Positions 52,421-61,521 of a DNA stretch of 64,000 nucleotides are shown here, piece after piece (within the stretch, counting starts at the first letter, position 1; each line of letters opens with the position of its first letter). Source of the DNA: Mycobacterium xenopi (GTDB lineage: Bacteria > Actinomycetota > Actinomycetes > Mycobacteriales > Mycobacteriaceae); NCBI RefSeq assembly GCF_009936235.1, contig NZ_AP022314.1:3844001-3908000 (forward strand). The letters are read 5' to 3'. The position numbers and the translations under genes were made by a program. The notes beneath the pieces were generated by a model that made no database searches, had not been told where the DNA came from, and worked only from the letters and a program-made list of their open reading frames with translations.

Positions 52421-54829
52421 ATGATCACTGAAGAAGCCTTTCCCGTCGAACCCTGGCAGGTTCGCGAAACCCGGTTGGACTTCAACCTGTTGGCCCAGTC
52501 GGAGTCGCTGTTCGCGCTGTCGAACGGGCATATCGGATTGCGCGGCAACCTCGACGAAGGTGAGCCACACGGCCTGCCCGGCACCTACCTCAACTCGTTT
52601 TACGAAGTGCGGCCGCTGCCTTACGCCGAGGCGGGATACGGGTACCCGGAGGCCGGGCAGACCATCGTCGACGTCACCAACGGCAAGATCATCCGGCTGC
52701 TGGTCGATGACGAACCGTTCGACGTCCGCTACGGCGAGCTGATCGACCATGAGCGCGCTCTCGACTTGCGGGCCGGCACGCTGACCCGGCGTGCGCACTG
52801 GCGTTCACCCGCGGGCAAGCAGGTGAAGGTGGTGTCGACCCGGCTGGTGTCGCTGGCCCAGCGCAGCGTGGCAGCCATCGAGTACGTGGTCGAGGCGATC
52901 GACGAATTCACCCGCGTAACAGTGCAATCCGAACTTGTCGCCAACGAAGACCTGCCGCAGACCTCCGGCGATCCGCGGGTCGCGGCGGTACTGGACAATC
53001 CGCTGGAGGCGGTCGAGCAGGACAGCTCCGAACGGCGAGCGATGCTGATGCATCGCACCCGGGCCAGCGGACTGATGATGTCCGCCGTGATGGACCATGA
53101 AATCGACGTGCCGGGGCGAGTCGAGTTCGACACCGAAACCCGTCCGGATCTGGCGCGCACCACCGTGATCTGCGGGCTTCGTCCCGGGCAGAGACTGCGC
53201 ATCGTGAAATACCTGGCGTATGGGTGGTCGAGTCTGCGGTCCCGCCCGGCGCTGCGCGACCAGGCCGTGGCCGCGCTGACCAGCGCCCGCTACAGCGGAT
53301 GGCAGGGACTGCTCGACGCCCAGCGCAAATACCTCGACGAGTTCTGGGACAGCGCCGACGTCGAGGTCGAGGGCGACCCGGTTATCCAGCAGGCGGTGCG
53401 GTTCGGGCTTTTCCACATCCTGCAAGCCAGCGCCCGCGCCGAGGTTCGTGCGATCCCGGGCAAGGGACTCACCGGCAGCGGCTATGACGGCCACGCCTTT
53501 TGGGACACCGAGGGATTCGTTCTTCCCGTGCTCACCTACACCGCGCCCCATGCGGCAGCCGACGCCCTGCGCTGGCGTGCAGCCACCCTGGACCTGGCCC
53601 GAGAGCGGGCGGCGGTCCTCGATCTGCAGGGCGCGGCGTTTCCGTGGCGGACGATCCGCGGCCAGGAGTGCTCGGGGTACTGGCCGGCCGGCACGGCGGC
53701 CTTTCACGTCAACGCCGACATCGCAGCGGCGTTCGAGCGCTACCGCATCGTCACCGGCGACGAGTCGCTGGAGGAAGAGTGCGGCCTGGAGGTGCTGATC
53801 GAAACCGCCCGACTGTGGCGGTCGCTCGGCCACCACGACCGGCACGGCGTCTGGCACCTCGACGGCGTCACCGGTCCCGACGAGTACACCGCGGTCGTGC
53901 GCGACAACGTGTTCACGAATCTGATGGCGGCACACAACCTGCGCGTCGCCGCCGAGGCGTGCGCTCGCCACCCCGAGAAGGCGCGCGCGATGGGGGTCAG
54001 CACCGAGGAGACCGCCGCCTGGCGCGACGCGGCCAACGCCGCACACATCCCTTACGACGAGGAACTCGGGGTGCACCAGCAGTGCGAGGGCTTCACGACG
54101 TTCGCCGAGTGGGACTTCGACAAGAATGCGACGTACCCGCTGCTGCTGCACGCGCCGTATGTGCGGCTCTACCCGGCGCAGGTGATCAAGCAGGCCGACC
54201 TGGTGCTGGCGATGCAGTGGCAGAGCCACGCGTTCACGCCCGAACAGAAGGCGCGCAATGTCGACTATTACGAGCGGCGGACCGTGCGCGACTCGTCGCT
54301 GTCGGCATGCACCCAGGCGGTGATGTGCGCCGAGGTGGGCCATTTGGAGCTGGCCCACGACTACGCCTACGAGGCGGCCCTGATCGACCTGCGCGACCTG
54401 CACGCCAACACCCGCGACGGGCTGCACATGGCGTCGTTGGCCGGGGCCTGGACCGCGCTGGTCGGCGGCTTCGGGGGCTTGCGCGACGACGAGGGTATCC
54501 TCTCGCTCGACCCGCAGCTGCCCGATGCCATCGCGTGCCTGCGGTTCCGGTTGCGCTGGAGAGGATTTCGGGTCAGCGTGTGCGCCACCCACGAAGACGT
54601 CACCTACACGTTGCGCGACGGGCCTGGCGGCGAGCTGAGGATCCGCCATGCCGGCGAGGAGCTCAAGCTCAGTACTGAAGCACCGACGACCGTCCCGGTG
54701 CGGATCCGAGAACCACTGCTGCCACCGCCGCCGCAGCCCCCCGGCCGCGAACCGGTCCACCGGCGCACCGTGGCCTCACGCCGACTTCAGCCTCAGCCCA
54801 GCTCGTCGGCCCGGGCAGCAGTCAGCTAA
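52421..54829 (+). CDS. Glycoside hydrolase family 65 phosphorylase/hydrolase (Rv3401-like)
   Basis: An 802-residue GH65 enzyme, a family of maltose, trehalose and kojibiose phosphorylases. N-terminal beta-sandwich (about 1-290) begins with WQVRETRLDFNLLAQSESLFALSNGHIGLRG; the (alpha/alpha)6 catalytic barrel follows with KGLTGSGYDGHAFWDTEGFVLP and the general-acid Glu in VWHLDGVTGPDEYTAVVRDN (about 480). NTRDGLHMASLAGAWTALVGGFGG is the phosphate-site region. The last 60 residues are Pro/Arg-rich. Start is 9 bases after the upstream HAD stop. Linked to a phosphoglucomutase-like gene, it should convert an alpha-linked disaccharide to glucose-1-P and glucose; the sugar is not known. Confidence 0.92.
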   Translation: MITEEAFPVEPWQVRETRLDFNLLAQSESLFALSNGHIGLRGNLDEGEPHGLPGTYLNSFYEVRPLPYAEAGYGYPEAGQTIVDVTNGKIIRLLVDDEPFDVRYGELIDHERALDLRAGTLTRRAHWRSPAGKQVKVVSTRLVSLAQRSVAAIEYVVEAIDEFTRVTVQSELVANEDLPQTSGDPRVAAVLDNPLEAVEQDSSERRAMLMHRTRASGLMMSAVMDHEIDVPGRVEFDTETRPDLARTTVICGLRPGQRLRIVKYLAYGWSSLRSRPALRDQAVAALTSARYSGWQGLLDAQRKYLDEFWDSADVEVEGDPVIQQAVRFGLFHILQASARAEVRAIPGKGLTGSGYDGHAFWDTEGFVLPVLTYTAPHAAADALRWRAATLDLARERAAVLDLQGAAFPWRTIRGQECSGYWPAGTAAFHVNADIAAAFERYRIVTGDESLEEECGLEVLIETARLWRSLGHHDRHGVWHLDGVTGPDEYTAVVRDNVFTNLMAAHNLRVAAEACARHPEKARAMGVSTEETAAWRDAANAAHIPYDEELGVHQQCEGFTTFAEWDFDKNATYPLLLHAPYVRLYPAQVIKQADLVLAMQWQSHAFTPEQKARNVDYYERRTVRDSSLSACTQAVMCAEVGHLELAHDYAYEAALIDLRDLHANTRDGLHMASLAGAWTALVGGFGGLRDDEGILSLDPQLPDAIACLRFRLRWRGFRVSVCATHEDVTYTLRDGPGGELRIRHAGEELKLSTEAPTTVPVRIREPLLPPPPQPPGREPVHRRTVASRRLQPQPSSSARAAVS

Positions 54830-55400
54830 CGGACGGCGGCTCGATGATCCGGGCCACCTCGGCGGCCACTGCCTGCCGCAGCTGCTCGTCGGTCATCTCG
54901 TCGATACCTGCCGCGGACCGCAAGAACGGCTCGAACAACCGCCAACCCAGTTGCAGGGCAACGGCGTTGGCGACGGCCAACCGGGCCTCGCGGTCGCTGT
55001 GGTGTCGGGGTCGCACCTGATCCAGCAGCTGCGAGACGCCGGGAAACCGGCTCTGCAACTGCCCGGCCGGATAACCGTCGAGCAGGGCGCGGGCCATCAC
55101 CCGCATATGCCGGTCGAACGCCCGCTCCACCTCGGTCGCCGGCGCGCCGCTCTGCAGCAACGTGGTCGTGGTCGTACCCAGGTGATCGAGCACGGCCCCG
55201 ACCAACCGTTCCTTGGTGCCGAAATGGCGAAACACCAAGCCGTGGTTCACCTTCGAGCGGGCGGCGATGTCACGGATCGAGGTCGCTGCCGGTCCGCGCT
55301 CGGCGAACAGGTCGGCCGCGGCCACCAGGATCGCGGCCGCAACCTGTTCGCGCCCCACCGGCACCCGGCCTCGTTTACCTGTTGACACCGGTGTAGTCAT
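54822..55400 (-). CDS. TetR-family repressor (Rv3405c-like)
   Basis: A 192-residue TetR regulator. The N-terminal helix-turn-helix is AAILVAAADLFAERGPAATSIRDIAARSKVNHGLVFRHFGTKERLVGAV (about 20-68). The ligand domain includes RHMRVMARALLDGYPAGQL. The start codon is inside a 16-bp palindrome and 57 bp from a divergent dioxygenase gene. The M. tuberculosis homologue represses that dioxygenase, and its loss raises resistance to benzothiazinone-like drugs, as I recall. Its 3' end overlaps the GH65 gene by 8 bases on the opposite strand. Confidence 0.94.
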   Translation of the reverse strand: MTTPVSTGKRGRVPVGREQVAAAILVAAADLFAERGPAATSIRDIAARSKVNHGLVFRHFGTKERLVGAVLDHLGTTTTTLLQSGAPATEVERAFDRHMRVMARALLDGYPAGQLQSRFPGVSQLLDQVRPRHHSDREARLAVANAVALQLGWRLFEPFLRSAAGIDEMTDEQLRQAVAAEVARIIEPPSVS

Positions 55401-55408
55401 ATGACTAC
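55393..55408. promoter_or_regulatory. TetR operator, copy 1
   Basis: GTAGTCATATGACTAC is a perfect 16-bp palindrome covering the repressor's own start codon. It shares the half-site GTAGTCA with copy 2, so binding would autorepress the regulator. Confidence 0.78.
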
Positions 55409-55409
55409 A

Positions 55410-55443
55410 GTAGCGTATGTAGTCAATTGACTACATACGCTAC
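55410..55443. promoter_or_regulatory. TetR operator, copy 2, inside a 34-bp perfect palindrome
   Basis: The palindrome is exact over 34 bases, centred at 55426/55427. Its core GTAGTCAATTGACTAC (55419-55434) differs from copy 1 only in the two middle base pairs. Centres are 26 bp apart. It ends 13 bp before the dioxygenase ATG, where bound repressor would block transcription. Confidence 0.85.
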
Positions 55444-55456
55444 CCCAAGGAATCCG

Positions 55457-56353
55457 ATGACCACTTCCCTGACCACCACCGTCACCAAGCTCGGCAGCCG
55501 AATCGGCGCGCGCATCGACGGCGTGCGACTCGGCGGTGATCTCGACCCGGCCACGCTCGACACGATCCGCCGGGCGCTGCTGGAGCACCGGGTGATCTTC
55601 TTCCGTGGCCAAGATCACCTCGACGACGATCAGCAGCTCGCGTTTGCCCGGCGGCTGGGCACCCCGATCGGGCACCCGGCCGCGAAGTATCTCGCCGTCG
55701 AGAACGCGCCGGTGATCACGCCGATCAACTCCGAATACGGCAAGGCGACGCGCTGGCACACCGACGTCACATTCGTCGCCAACCCTCCCGCAGCCTCGAT
55801 CCTGCGCGCGGTCAAGCTGCCAAGCTACGGTGGATCGACGCTATGGGCCTCCACCGCGGCGGCCTACGACGCGCTGCCCGAGCCATTTTCGCGACTCGCG
55901 GAAAACCTGTGGGCGCTACACAGCAACCGCTACGACTACGTCCGGCCCGAAGCGCTGACCGCAGAACAGCGCACGTTTCGGGAAGCGTTCGAAAAGCCGG
56001 ACTTTCGCACCGAACATCCGGTGGTGCGAGTGCATCCGGAGACCGGTGAACGAGCCTTGCTGGCGGGCGATTTCGTTCGCGGCTTCATCGGCTTGGACGA
56101 CTACGAGTCGCATGTGCTGCTGGAGTTGCTACAACGTCGAATCACCATGCCGGAAAACACGATCCGATGGAATTGGGAGCCTGGTGATGTCGCAATCTGG
56201 GACAACCGCGCCACCCAGCACCGCGCCGTCGACGACTACGACGACCAGCCTCGGCTCATGCACCGGGTCACCTTGATGGGCGATGTGCCCGTCGACGTGC
56301 ACGGCCAGCGCAGCCGGGTGGTCGCCGGAGCGCCGCTTGCCGAGGCGAGCTAG
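55457..56353 (+). CDS. TauD/AtsK-type Fe(II)/2-oxoglutarate dioxygenase (Rv3406-like)
   Basis: A 298-residue alkylsulfatase-type dioxygenase. The iron triad is His-Asp in GKATRWHTDVTFVANPPAA (HxD, about residues 98-100) and His in WDNRATQHRAVDDYDDQ (about 253); the 2OG-binding Arg lies in RLMHRVTLMGD. VFFRGQ-like VIFFRGQDHLDDDQQLAFARRLG is family-typical. The enzyme oxidatively cleaves alkyl sulfates, and in M. tuberculosis also inactivates a DprE1 inhibitor. Start ATG follows CCAAGGAA. Its stop overlaps the convergent choD by 4 bases. Confidence 0.95.
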   Translation: MTTSLTTTVTKLGSRIGARIDGVRLGGDLDPATLDTIRRALLEHRVIFFRGQDHLDDDQQLAFARRLGTPIGHPAAKYLAVENAPVITPINSEYGKATRWHTDVTFVANPPAASILRAVKLPSYGGSTLWASTAAAYDALPEPFSRLAENLWALHSNRYDYVRPEALTAEQRTFREAFEKPDFRTEHPVVRVHPETGERALLAGDFVRGFIGLDDYESHVLLELLQRRITMPENTIRWNWEPGDVAIWDNRATQHRAVDDYDDQPRLMHRVTLMGDVPVDVHGQRSRVVAGAPLAEAS

Positions 56354-58086
56354 CCCGCAGAGCTGACCGGTTCGATCGGCGGCCAGCGCAGCGCGCCAGG
56401 CGCATCAGCCGGAACCACTGGATGCTCGGGTGGGATCGGCGCCAGCCGGCGATAGGGTTCGCCTTGAGCCGGCCGCAGATCCTTTTGTCCCTTGTTCGGC
56501 CACAGCGACGCCGCCCGCTCGGCTTGCGCGGTGATCGAAAGTGACGGGTTGACACCGAGGTTCGCCGACACTGCGGCGCCGTCGTGCACCGAGAGCGTCG
56601 GGTAGCCATACACCCGCTGATACGGGTCGATGACACCGTGTTCGGGGCTGTCGCCGATCGCGGCGCCGCCCAGGAAGTGCGCGGTCAGCGGGATGTTGAA
56701 CAGCTCGCCCCAGGTGCCGCCGGCGACGCCGTCGATCTTCTCGGCGATCCGCCGGGTCACCTTGTTGCCGATCGGGATCCACGTCGGGTTGGGCTCGCCG
56801 TGCCCTTGCTTGCTGGAATACCGTCGGCGCCCGAACATTCCGCGTTTGGTGAACGTCGTGATCGAGTTGTCCAGGTGCTGCATGACCAGCGCGATCAGCG
56901 TCCGCTCGCTCCACCGGTGGACGTTGAGCAGCCGCAGGGTACCGCGCGGGTCTTTGCGGACGTTTTGGATCAACTGCCGCCAGCGCGGCACGTCGGTGCC
57001 CTCGGGGCCGGGGCCGTCGGTCATCAACGTCTGCAGCAGCCCCATCGCGTTGGAGCCCTTGCCGTAGCGCACCGGCTCGATATGTGTGTCGGGGGTGGGA
57101 TGGATCGACGACGTGATTGCCACGCCGTGGGTCAGGTCGAGATCCGGTGAAACCTCGAGTTTTCCAGCACCGACGATGGATTCGGAATTTGTCCGGGTGA
57201 GCACGCCGAGACGGTCGGACAGCTTGGGCAGCTTGCCCTTGTCGCGCATCTTGAACAGCAGCCGCTGCGTGCCCCACGTCCCGGCGGCCAGCACCAGATA
57301 CGTCGCGGTGAACGTCTTCTTCTGCCTGCGCACCCAGCGGCCGGTGCGCACGGCCCGCACCTGCCACGTCCCGTCCGCCAGCTGCTCGAAGCCGGTGACC
57401 GTCGTCATTGGGATCACTTGTGCCCCAGCGCTTTCTGCGAGCCCGAGGTAGTTCTTCACCAGGGTGTTCTTCGCGCCGTGGCGGCAGCCGGTCATGCAGC
57501 ATCCGCATTCGTGGCAGCCGACCCGCTCGGGCCCCACCCCGCCGAAGTAGGGGTCGGGCACCCGCTGGCCCGGCGTCTTCTTCCCGTCCGGGCCGAAGAA
57601 CACCCCAACCGGGGTGGGCACCCACGTGTCGCCGAAGCCCATCTCGTCGGCGACCTCCTTGACGATACGGTCGGCGTCGGTGAACGTGGGGTTGCGCACC
57701 ACGCCGAGCATGCGCTGGGCCTGCTCGTAGTGCGGCATCAACTCCGCACGCCAGTCGGTGATGTGCGACCACTGCCGGTCTTTGAAGAACGGCTCCGGCG
57801 GCACGTACAGCGTGTTGGCGTAGTTCAGCGATCCGCCGCCGACCCCGGCGCCGGCCAGGATCATCACGTTGCGCAGCAGGTGGATGCGCTGGATGCCGTA
57901 GCAGCCCAGCTTGGGCGCCCACAAGAACTTGCGCAGGTTCCAGGAGGTCTTGGCGAACTCGTGGTCGGCGAACCGGCGACCGGCTTCGAGGACCCCGACG
58001 CGATACCCCTTCTCGGTCAGCCGAAGCGCGGTGACGCTGCCCCCGAAACCCGAACCGATGATCAGCACGTCATAGTCAGGTTCCAC
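56350..58086 (-). CDS. choD: ChoD-like GMC flavin oxidase
   Basis: A 578-residue GMC-type FAD oxidoreductase annotated as cholesterol oxidase in mycobacteria (Rv3409c). The FAD motif is YDVLIIGSGFGGSVTALRLTEKGYRVGVLEAG (about 5-36), then GGGSLNYANTLYVPPEPFF. CHECGCCMTGCRHGAKNTLVKNYL (about 196-219) has several Cys, as in the family. The C-terminal GIDPYQRVYGYPTLSVHDGAAVSANLGVNPSLSI-like region closes the flavin site, written here as two halves HGVIDPYQRVYGYP and ANLGVNPSLSITAQAER. No signal peptide is seen. Whether the enzyme is truly a cholesterol oxidase has been questioned, and other sterol-like substrates are possible. From memory, M. tuberculosis has vapBC47 next to it; absent here. Confidence 0.9.
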   Translation of the reverse strand: MEPDYDVLIIGSGFGGSVTALRLTEKGYRVGVLEAGRRFADHEFAKTSWNLRKFLWAPKLGCYGIQRIHLLRNVMILAGAGVGGGSLNYANTLYVPPEPFFKDRQWSHITDWRAELMPHYEQAQRMLGVVRNPTFTDADRIVKEVADEMGFGDTWVPTPVGVFFGPDGKKTPGQRVPDPYFGGVGPERVGCHECGCCMTGCRHGAKNTLVKNYLGLAESAGAQVIPMTTVTGFEQLADGTWQVRAVRTGRWVRRQKKTFTATYLVLAAGTWGTQRLLFKMRDKGKLPKLSDRLGVLTRTNSESIVGAGKLEVSPDLDLTHGVAITSSIHPTPDTHIEPVRYGKGSNAMGLLQTLMTDGPGPEGTDVPRWRQLIQNVRKDPRGTLRLLNVHRWSERTLIALVMQHLDNSITTFTKRGMFGRRRYSSKQGHGEPNPTWIPIGNKVTRRIAEKIDGVAGGTWGELFNIPLTAHFLGGAAIGDSPEHGVIDPYQRVYGYPTLSVHDGAAVSANLGVNPSLSITAQAERAASLWPNKGQKDLRPAQGEPYRRLAPIPPEHPVVPADAPGALRWPPIEPVSSAG

Positions 58087-58167
58087 CGGCCCAGCCTACG
58101 GCGAGCAGACGCAGACTCGCACAAAAGCCGCCCCGGTAACGCGATTCTCTGTCTGCTCGCGAGGGGG

Positions 58168-59316
58168 TTAGCTGCCGACGGTCAGGCCGACCTTCTGGAA
58201 TTCCTTCAGGTCGCAGTAGCCGGCCTTGGCCATGGACCGGCGCAGCCCGCCGACGAGGTTCAGCGAGCCGAACGGATCGTCCGACGGGCCGTCGAGCACC
58301 TTGCGCAGCGGCGCCCGCTCGCCGACGGCGACCTGCAGCAGCGCCCCGCGCGGCAGCGACGGGTGCGCGGCCGCTGCCGGCCAGAACCATCCGTCGCCGA
58401 GCGCCTCGGCGGCCTCGGCCAGCGGCGTTCCGAGCACCACCGCATCGGCGCCGCAGGCGATGGCCTTGGCCAGGTCACCGGAGGTGTGGATGTCGCCGTC
58501 GGCCAGCACGTGCACGTAGCGGCCGCCGGTCTCGTCGAGGTATTCGCGGCGGGCGGCGGCCGCGTCGGCGATGGCGGTGGCCATCGGCACGCTGATGCCC
58601 AGCACCTCGTCGCTGGTGGTCACCCCCTGGGTGGAGCCGTAGCCGACGATGACGCCCGCCGCCCCGGTGCGCATCAGATGCAGGGCGGTGCGGTGGTCGA
58701 GCACACCACCGGCCACCACCGGCACGTCCAGCTCGGAGATGAAGGTCTTCAGGTTCAGCGGTTCGCCGGCCCCGTGCCGGTCCTGGGCCACCCGTTCGGC
58801 GGAGACGATCGTGCCCTGGATGACGAGCAGGTCGATCCCCGCGGCGATCAGCGCCGGGGTGAGCGCTTGAGCGTTCTGCGGGCTGACCCGCACCGCGGTG
58901 ATCACCCCGGCCTCGCGGATGCGGGCCACCGCGGCACCCAGCAAGTCGGGATCCAGCGGCGCGGCGTGCAGCTGCTGCAGCAGCCGGATGGCCGCCGCCG
59001 GCTCCGGTTCTTTTTCGGCGGCCTCAATGACTTGGGCGATCTTGGCGTGGTAGTCAGCGTGCCGGCCGATCAGCCCTTCGCCGTTGAGCACGCCCAGCCC
59101 GCCCAGCCGACCGAGCTCAACGGCGAACTCCGGGGACACCAGCGCATCGGTCGGATGGGAGACGACGGGAATCTCGAACCGGTAGGCGTCGAGCTGCCAG
59201 GCCGTGGAAACGTCTTTGGAGGACCGGGTGCGCCGCGACGGCACGATGTTGACGTCGTCGAGTTCATAGGTGCGACGGGCGGTGCGGCCCATGCCGATCT
59301 CGACCATGTCACGCAT
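58168..59316 (-). CDS. guaB3: GuaB3-type IMP dehydrogenase-like protein
   Basis: A 382-residue IMPDH-family TIM barrel without CBS domains, as in mycobacterial GuaB3. It begins MVEIGMGRTARRTYELDDVNIVPSRRTRS, with PVVSHPTDALVSPEFAVELGRLGGLGVLNGEGLIG and AGVIVGYGSTQGVTTSDEVLGISVPMATAI. The catalytic Cys loop of IMP dehydrogenase (SICTTR) is missing, so activity cannot be assumed; members are thought to act on GMP. The ending GLRRSMAKAGYCDLKEFQKVGL is family-typical. It starts 12 bases after guaB2 ends, so the two form an operon. Confidence 0.93.
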   Translation of the reverse strand: MRDMVEIGMGRTARRTYELDDVNIVPSRRTRSSKDVSTAWQLDAYRFEIPVVSHPTDALVSPEFAVELGRLGGLGVLNGEGLIGRHADYHAKIAQVIEAAEKEPEPAAAIRLLQQLHAAPLDPDLLGAAVARIREAGVITAVRVSPQNAQALTPALIAAGIDLLVIQGTIVSAERVAQDRHGAGEPLNLKTFISELDVPVVAGGVLDHRTALHLMRTGAAGVIVGYGSTQGVTTSDEVLGISVPMATAIADAAAARREYLDETGGRYVHVLADGDIHTSGDLAKAIACGADAVVLGTPLAEAAEALGDGWFWPAAAAHPSLPRGALLQVAVGERAPLRKVLDGPSDDPFGSLNLVGGLRRSMAKAGYCDLKEFQKVGLTVGS

Positions 59317-59327
59317 GAACGGCCCGT

Positions 59328-60911
59328 TCACCGCACGTAGTAGTTCGGCGCTTCGACGGTCATCGTGATGTCATGCGGGTGGCTTTCTTTCAGCCCCGCC
59401 GCGGTGATGCGAACGAACTGCGCATGCTGCAACTGCTCGATGGTGGCCGACCCGGTGTAGCCCATCGCCGCGCGCAAGCCGCCGGTGAGCTGGTGGATCA
59501 CCGACGACAGCGGCCCACGGAACGGCACCCGGCCCTCGATGCCCTCCGGCACCAGCTTGTCCTCGGAGAGCGCGTCGTCGGCGAAGTAGCGGTCCTTGGA
59601 GTACGACTTGCCTTCGCCGCGGCCCTGCATCGCGGCCAGCGACCCCATGCCGCGGTAGCTCTTGTACTGCTTGCCGTTGACGAAGATCAGCTCGCCGGGC
59701 GCCTCGGCGGTGCCAGCCAACAGCGACCCCAGCATCGCCGTCGACGCGCCCGCGGCCAACGCCTTGGCGATGTCGCCGGAGTACTGCAGGCCGCCGTCGG
59801 CAATCACCGGCACGCCATGAGGGCGACAGGCCGCTACCGCTTCTAAGATCGCGGTGATCTGCGGGGCCCCGACACCGGCCACCACCCGAGTGGTGCAGAT
59901 CGAGCCGGGACCCACCCCGACCTTGACCGCGTCAGCGCCGGCCTCGACCAGCGCCGCGGCGGCCGCACGGGTGGCGACGTTGCCGCCGACCACCTCGACC
60001 TTCTCACCGACCTCGGCCTTGAGCTTGCCGACCATGTCGAGCACCAGCCGGTTGTGTGCGTGTGCGGTGTCGACGACCAGCACGTCGACCCCGGCGTCGA
60101 CGAGTGTCATCGCGCGCACCCAGGCGTCGTCGCCGACCCCGACCGCGGCGCCGACCAGCAGCCGGCCGTCGCTGTCCTTGGTCGCATTCGGGTGTTGTTC
60201 GGTCTTGACGAAATCCTTGACGGTAATCAGCCCGGTCAGCCGCCCCTGGCCGTCGACGATCGGCAGCTTCTCGATCTTGTGGCGGCGCAACAGGCCCAGC
60301 GCCGCGTCGGCGGATACCCCCTCCTGGGCGGTGATCAGCGGAGCCTTGGTCATCACCTCCGAGACGTGCTTGGACTGGTCGACCTCAAAGCGCATGTCGC
60401 GGTTGGTGATGATGCCGACCAACCCGCCGCTGTCGTCGACCACCGGCAACCCGGAGATGCGGAAGCGGGCGCACAGCGCGTCGACCTCCGCCAAGGTGTT
60501 GTCCGGCCGGCAGGTGACCGGATCGGTGACCATTCCGGCCTCCGATCGCTTGACGGTCTCGACCTGGCCGGCCTGTTCAGCGACCGGCAGGTTGCGGTGC
60601 AACACGCCCATACCGCCGGCCCGGGCCATCGCGATGGCCATTCGTGACTCGGTGACCGTGTCCATCGCCGAGCTGACCAGTGGCACCTTGAGCCGGATTT
60701 TCTTGGTGAGCTGGCTCGAGGTATCCGCATTGGCGGGCACCACGTCCGAGGCTGCGGGCAACAGCAGCACGTCGTCGAAGGTCAGCCCCAGCATCGCCAC
60801 CTTGTGCGGGTCGTCGCCACCGGTGGGGACCGGGTCGTCGGCGAGCCCACCGAGGCGGGCGTAGGGGGTGGCGATCAGGTCGGCGCTGCCTTCGAACACG
60901 CCATGGGACAT
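59328..60911 (-). CDS. guaB2: IMP dehydrogenase
   Basis: A 527-residue IMPDH, oxidising IMP to XMP with NAD+, the first step to GMP. CBS domains lie at about 125-240 (VSEVMTKAPLITAQEGVSADAALGLLRRHKIEKLPIV). The catalytic Cys is in VKVGVGPGSICTTRVVAGVG (about 335-341), and the flap is SYRGMGSLAAMQGRGEGKSYSKDRYF. Its product XMP is used by GuaA, encoded in this window. The start follows GAGGAGGGCC; the MRRASP extension is not family-like. It is the only guaB2-type gene here, and essential in M. tuberculosis. Confidence 0.97.
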   Translation of the reverse strand: MSHGVFEGSADLIATPYARLGGLADDPVPTGGDDPHKVAMLGLTFDDVLLLPAASDVVPANADTSSQLTKKIRLKVPLVSSAMDTVTESRMAIAMARAGGMGVLHRNLPVAEQAGQVETVKRSEAGMVTDPVTCRPDNTLAEVDALCARFRISGLPVVDDSGGLVGIITNRDMRFEVDQSKHVSEVMTKAPLITAQEGVSADAALGLLRRHKIEKLPIVDGQGRLTGLITVKDFVKTEQHPNATKDSDGRLLVGAAVGVGDDAWVRAMTLVDAGVDVLVVDTAHAHNRLVLDMVGKLKAEVGEKVEVVGGNVATRAAAAALVEAGADAVKVGVGPGSICTTRVVAGVGAPQITAILEAVAACRPHGVPVIADGGLQYSGDIAKALAAGASTAMLGSLLAGTAEAPGELIFVNGKQYKSYRGMGSLAAMQGRGEGKSYSKDRYFADDALSEDKLVPEGIEGRVPFRGPLSSVIHQLTGGLRAAMGYTGSATIEQLQHAQFVRITAAGLKESHPHDITMTVEAPNYYVR

Positions 60912-61060
60912 CGGTGAGGCCCTCCTCATGCGGAGTCAGAAACCCATCCTATCGGCTCAGTGTGAGCCCGGTGACGACGCGCGCCGGGGCGGCGCGACAG
61001 CTCGGCACTGGCCGGTGGTTCCGCTGGCGCGATGGTGGCCGGGCTGCGTAATGTGGAGAC

Positions 61061-61474
61061 GTGCGCGACTACCTACCACCGGGTTTGCCGCCCGACCCGT
61101 TTGCCGACGACCCGTGCGACCCTTCGGCGGCGTTGGACGACGTCGAACCCGCCCAGCCGCTAGACCCGCAGGAGCGGATGGCGGTCGAAGCCGACCTGGC
61201 CGACCTGGCAGTATACGAGGCATTGTTGGCGCACAAGGGAATTCGTGGCCTCGTAGTCTGCTGCGACGAATGCCAGCAGGACCACTACCACGACTGGGAC
61301 ATGTTGCGCGCCAACCTGCTGCAGTTGCTGGTCGACGGCACCGTCCGCCCCCATGAGCCGGCCTACGACCCGGAACCGGACGCCTACGTCACCTGGGATT
61401 ACTGCCGCGGATACGCCGACGCGTCACTCAACGAGGCAACCTCCGACTCCGAGGGCTATCACGGGCGCCGCTAA
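61061..61474 (+). CDS. DUF5319 protein (Rv3412-like)
   Basis: A 137-residue acidic protein, GTG start. It has VRDYLPPGLPPDPFADDPCDPSAALDDVEP at the N-terminus, and GLVVCCDECQQDHYHDWDMLRANLLQLLVDG (about 62-92), a cysteine/histidine-rich patch (CCDEC...H.H) that could bind a metal. DUF5319 is conserved in actinobacteria; function unknown. Divergent from guaB2, 149 bp apart. Confidence 0.87.
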   Translation: MRDYLPPGLPPDPFADDPCDPSAALDDVEPAQPLDPQERMAVEADLADLAVYEALLAHKGIRGLVVCCDECQQDHYHDWDMLRANLLQLLVDGTVRPHEPAYDPEPDAYVTWDYCRGYADASLNEATSDSEGYHGRR

Positions 61475-61521
61475 GCCCGCCGGGTCGGCAACAGTTCACA
61501 CTGCCCTGTAATCGCGTTCCG

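Noticed and set aside
52805..54760. 651-codon minus-strand frame opposite the GH65 gene
   Set aside because: Shadow of a well-supported GH65 enzyme; no recognisable domain.
57418..59340. 640-codon plus-strand frame opposite choD and guaB3
   Set aside because: Runs across two real genes and their gap with no domain; antisense artefact.
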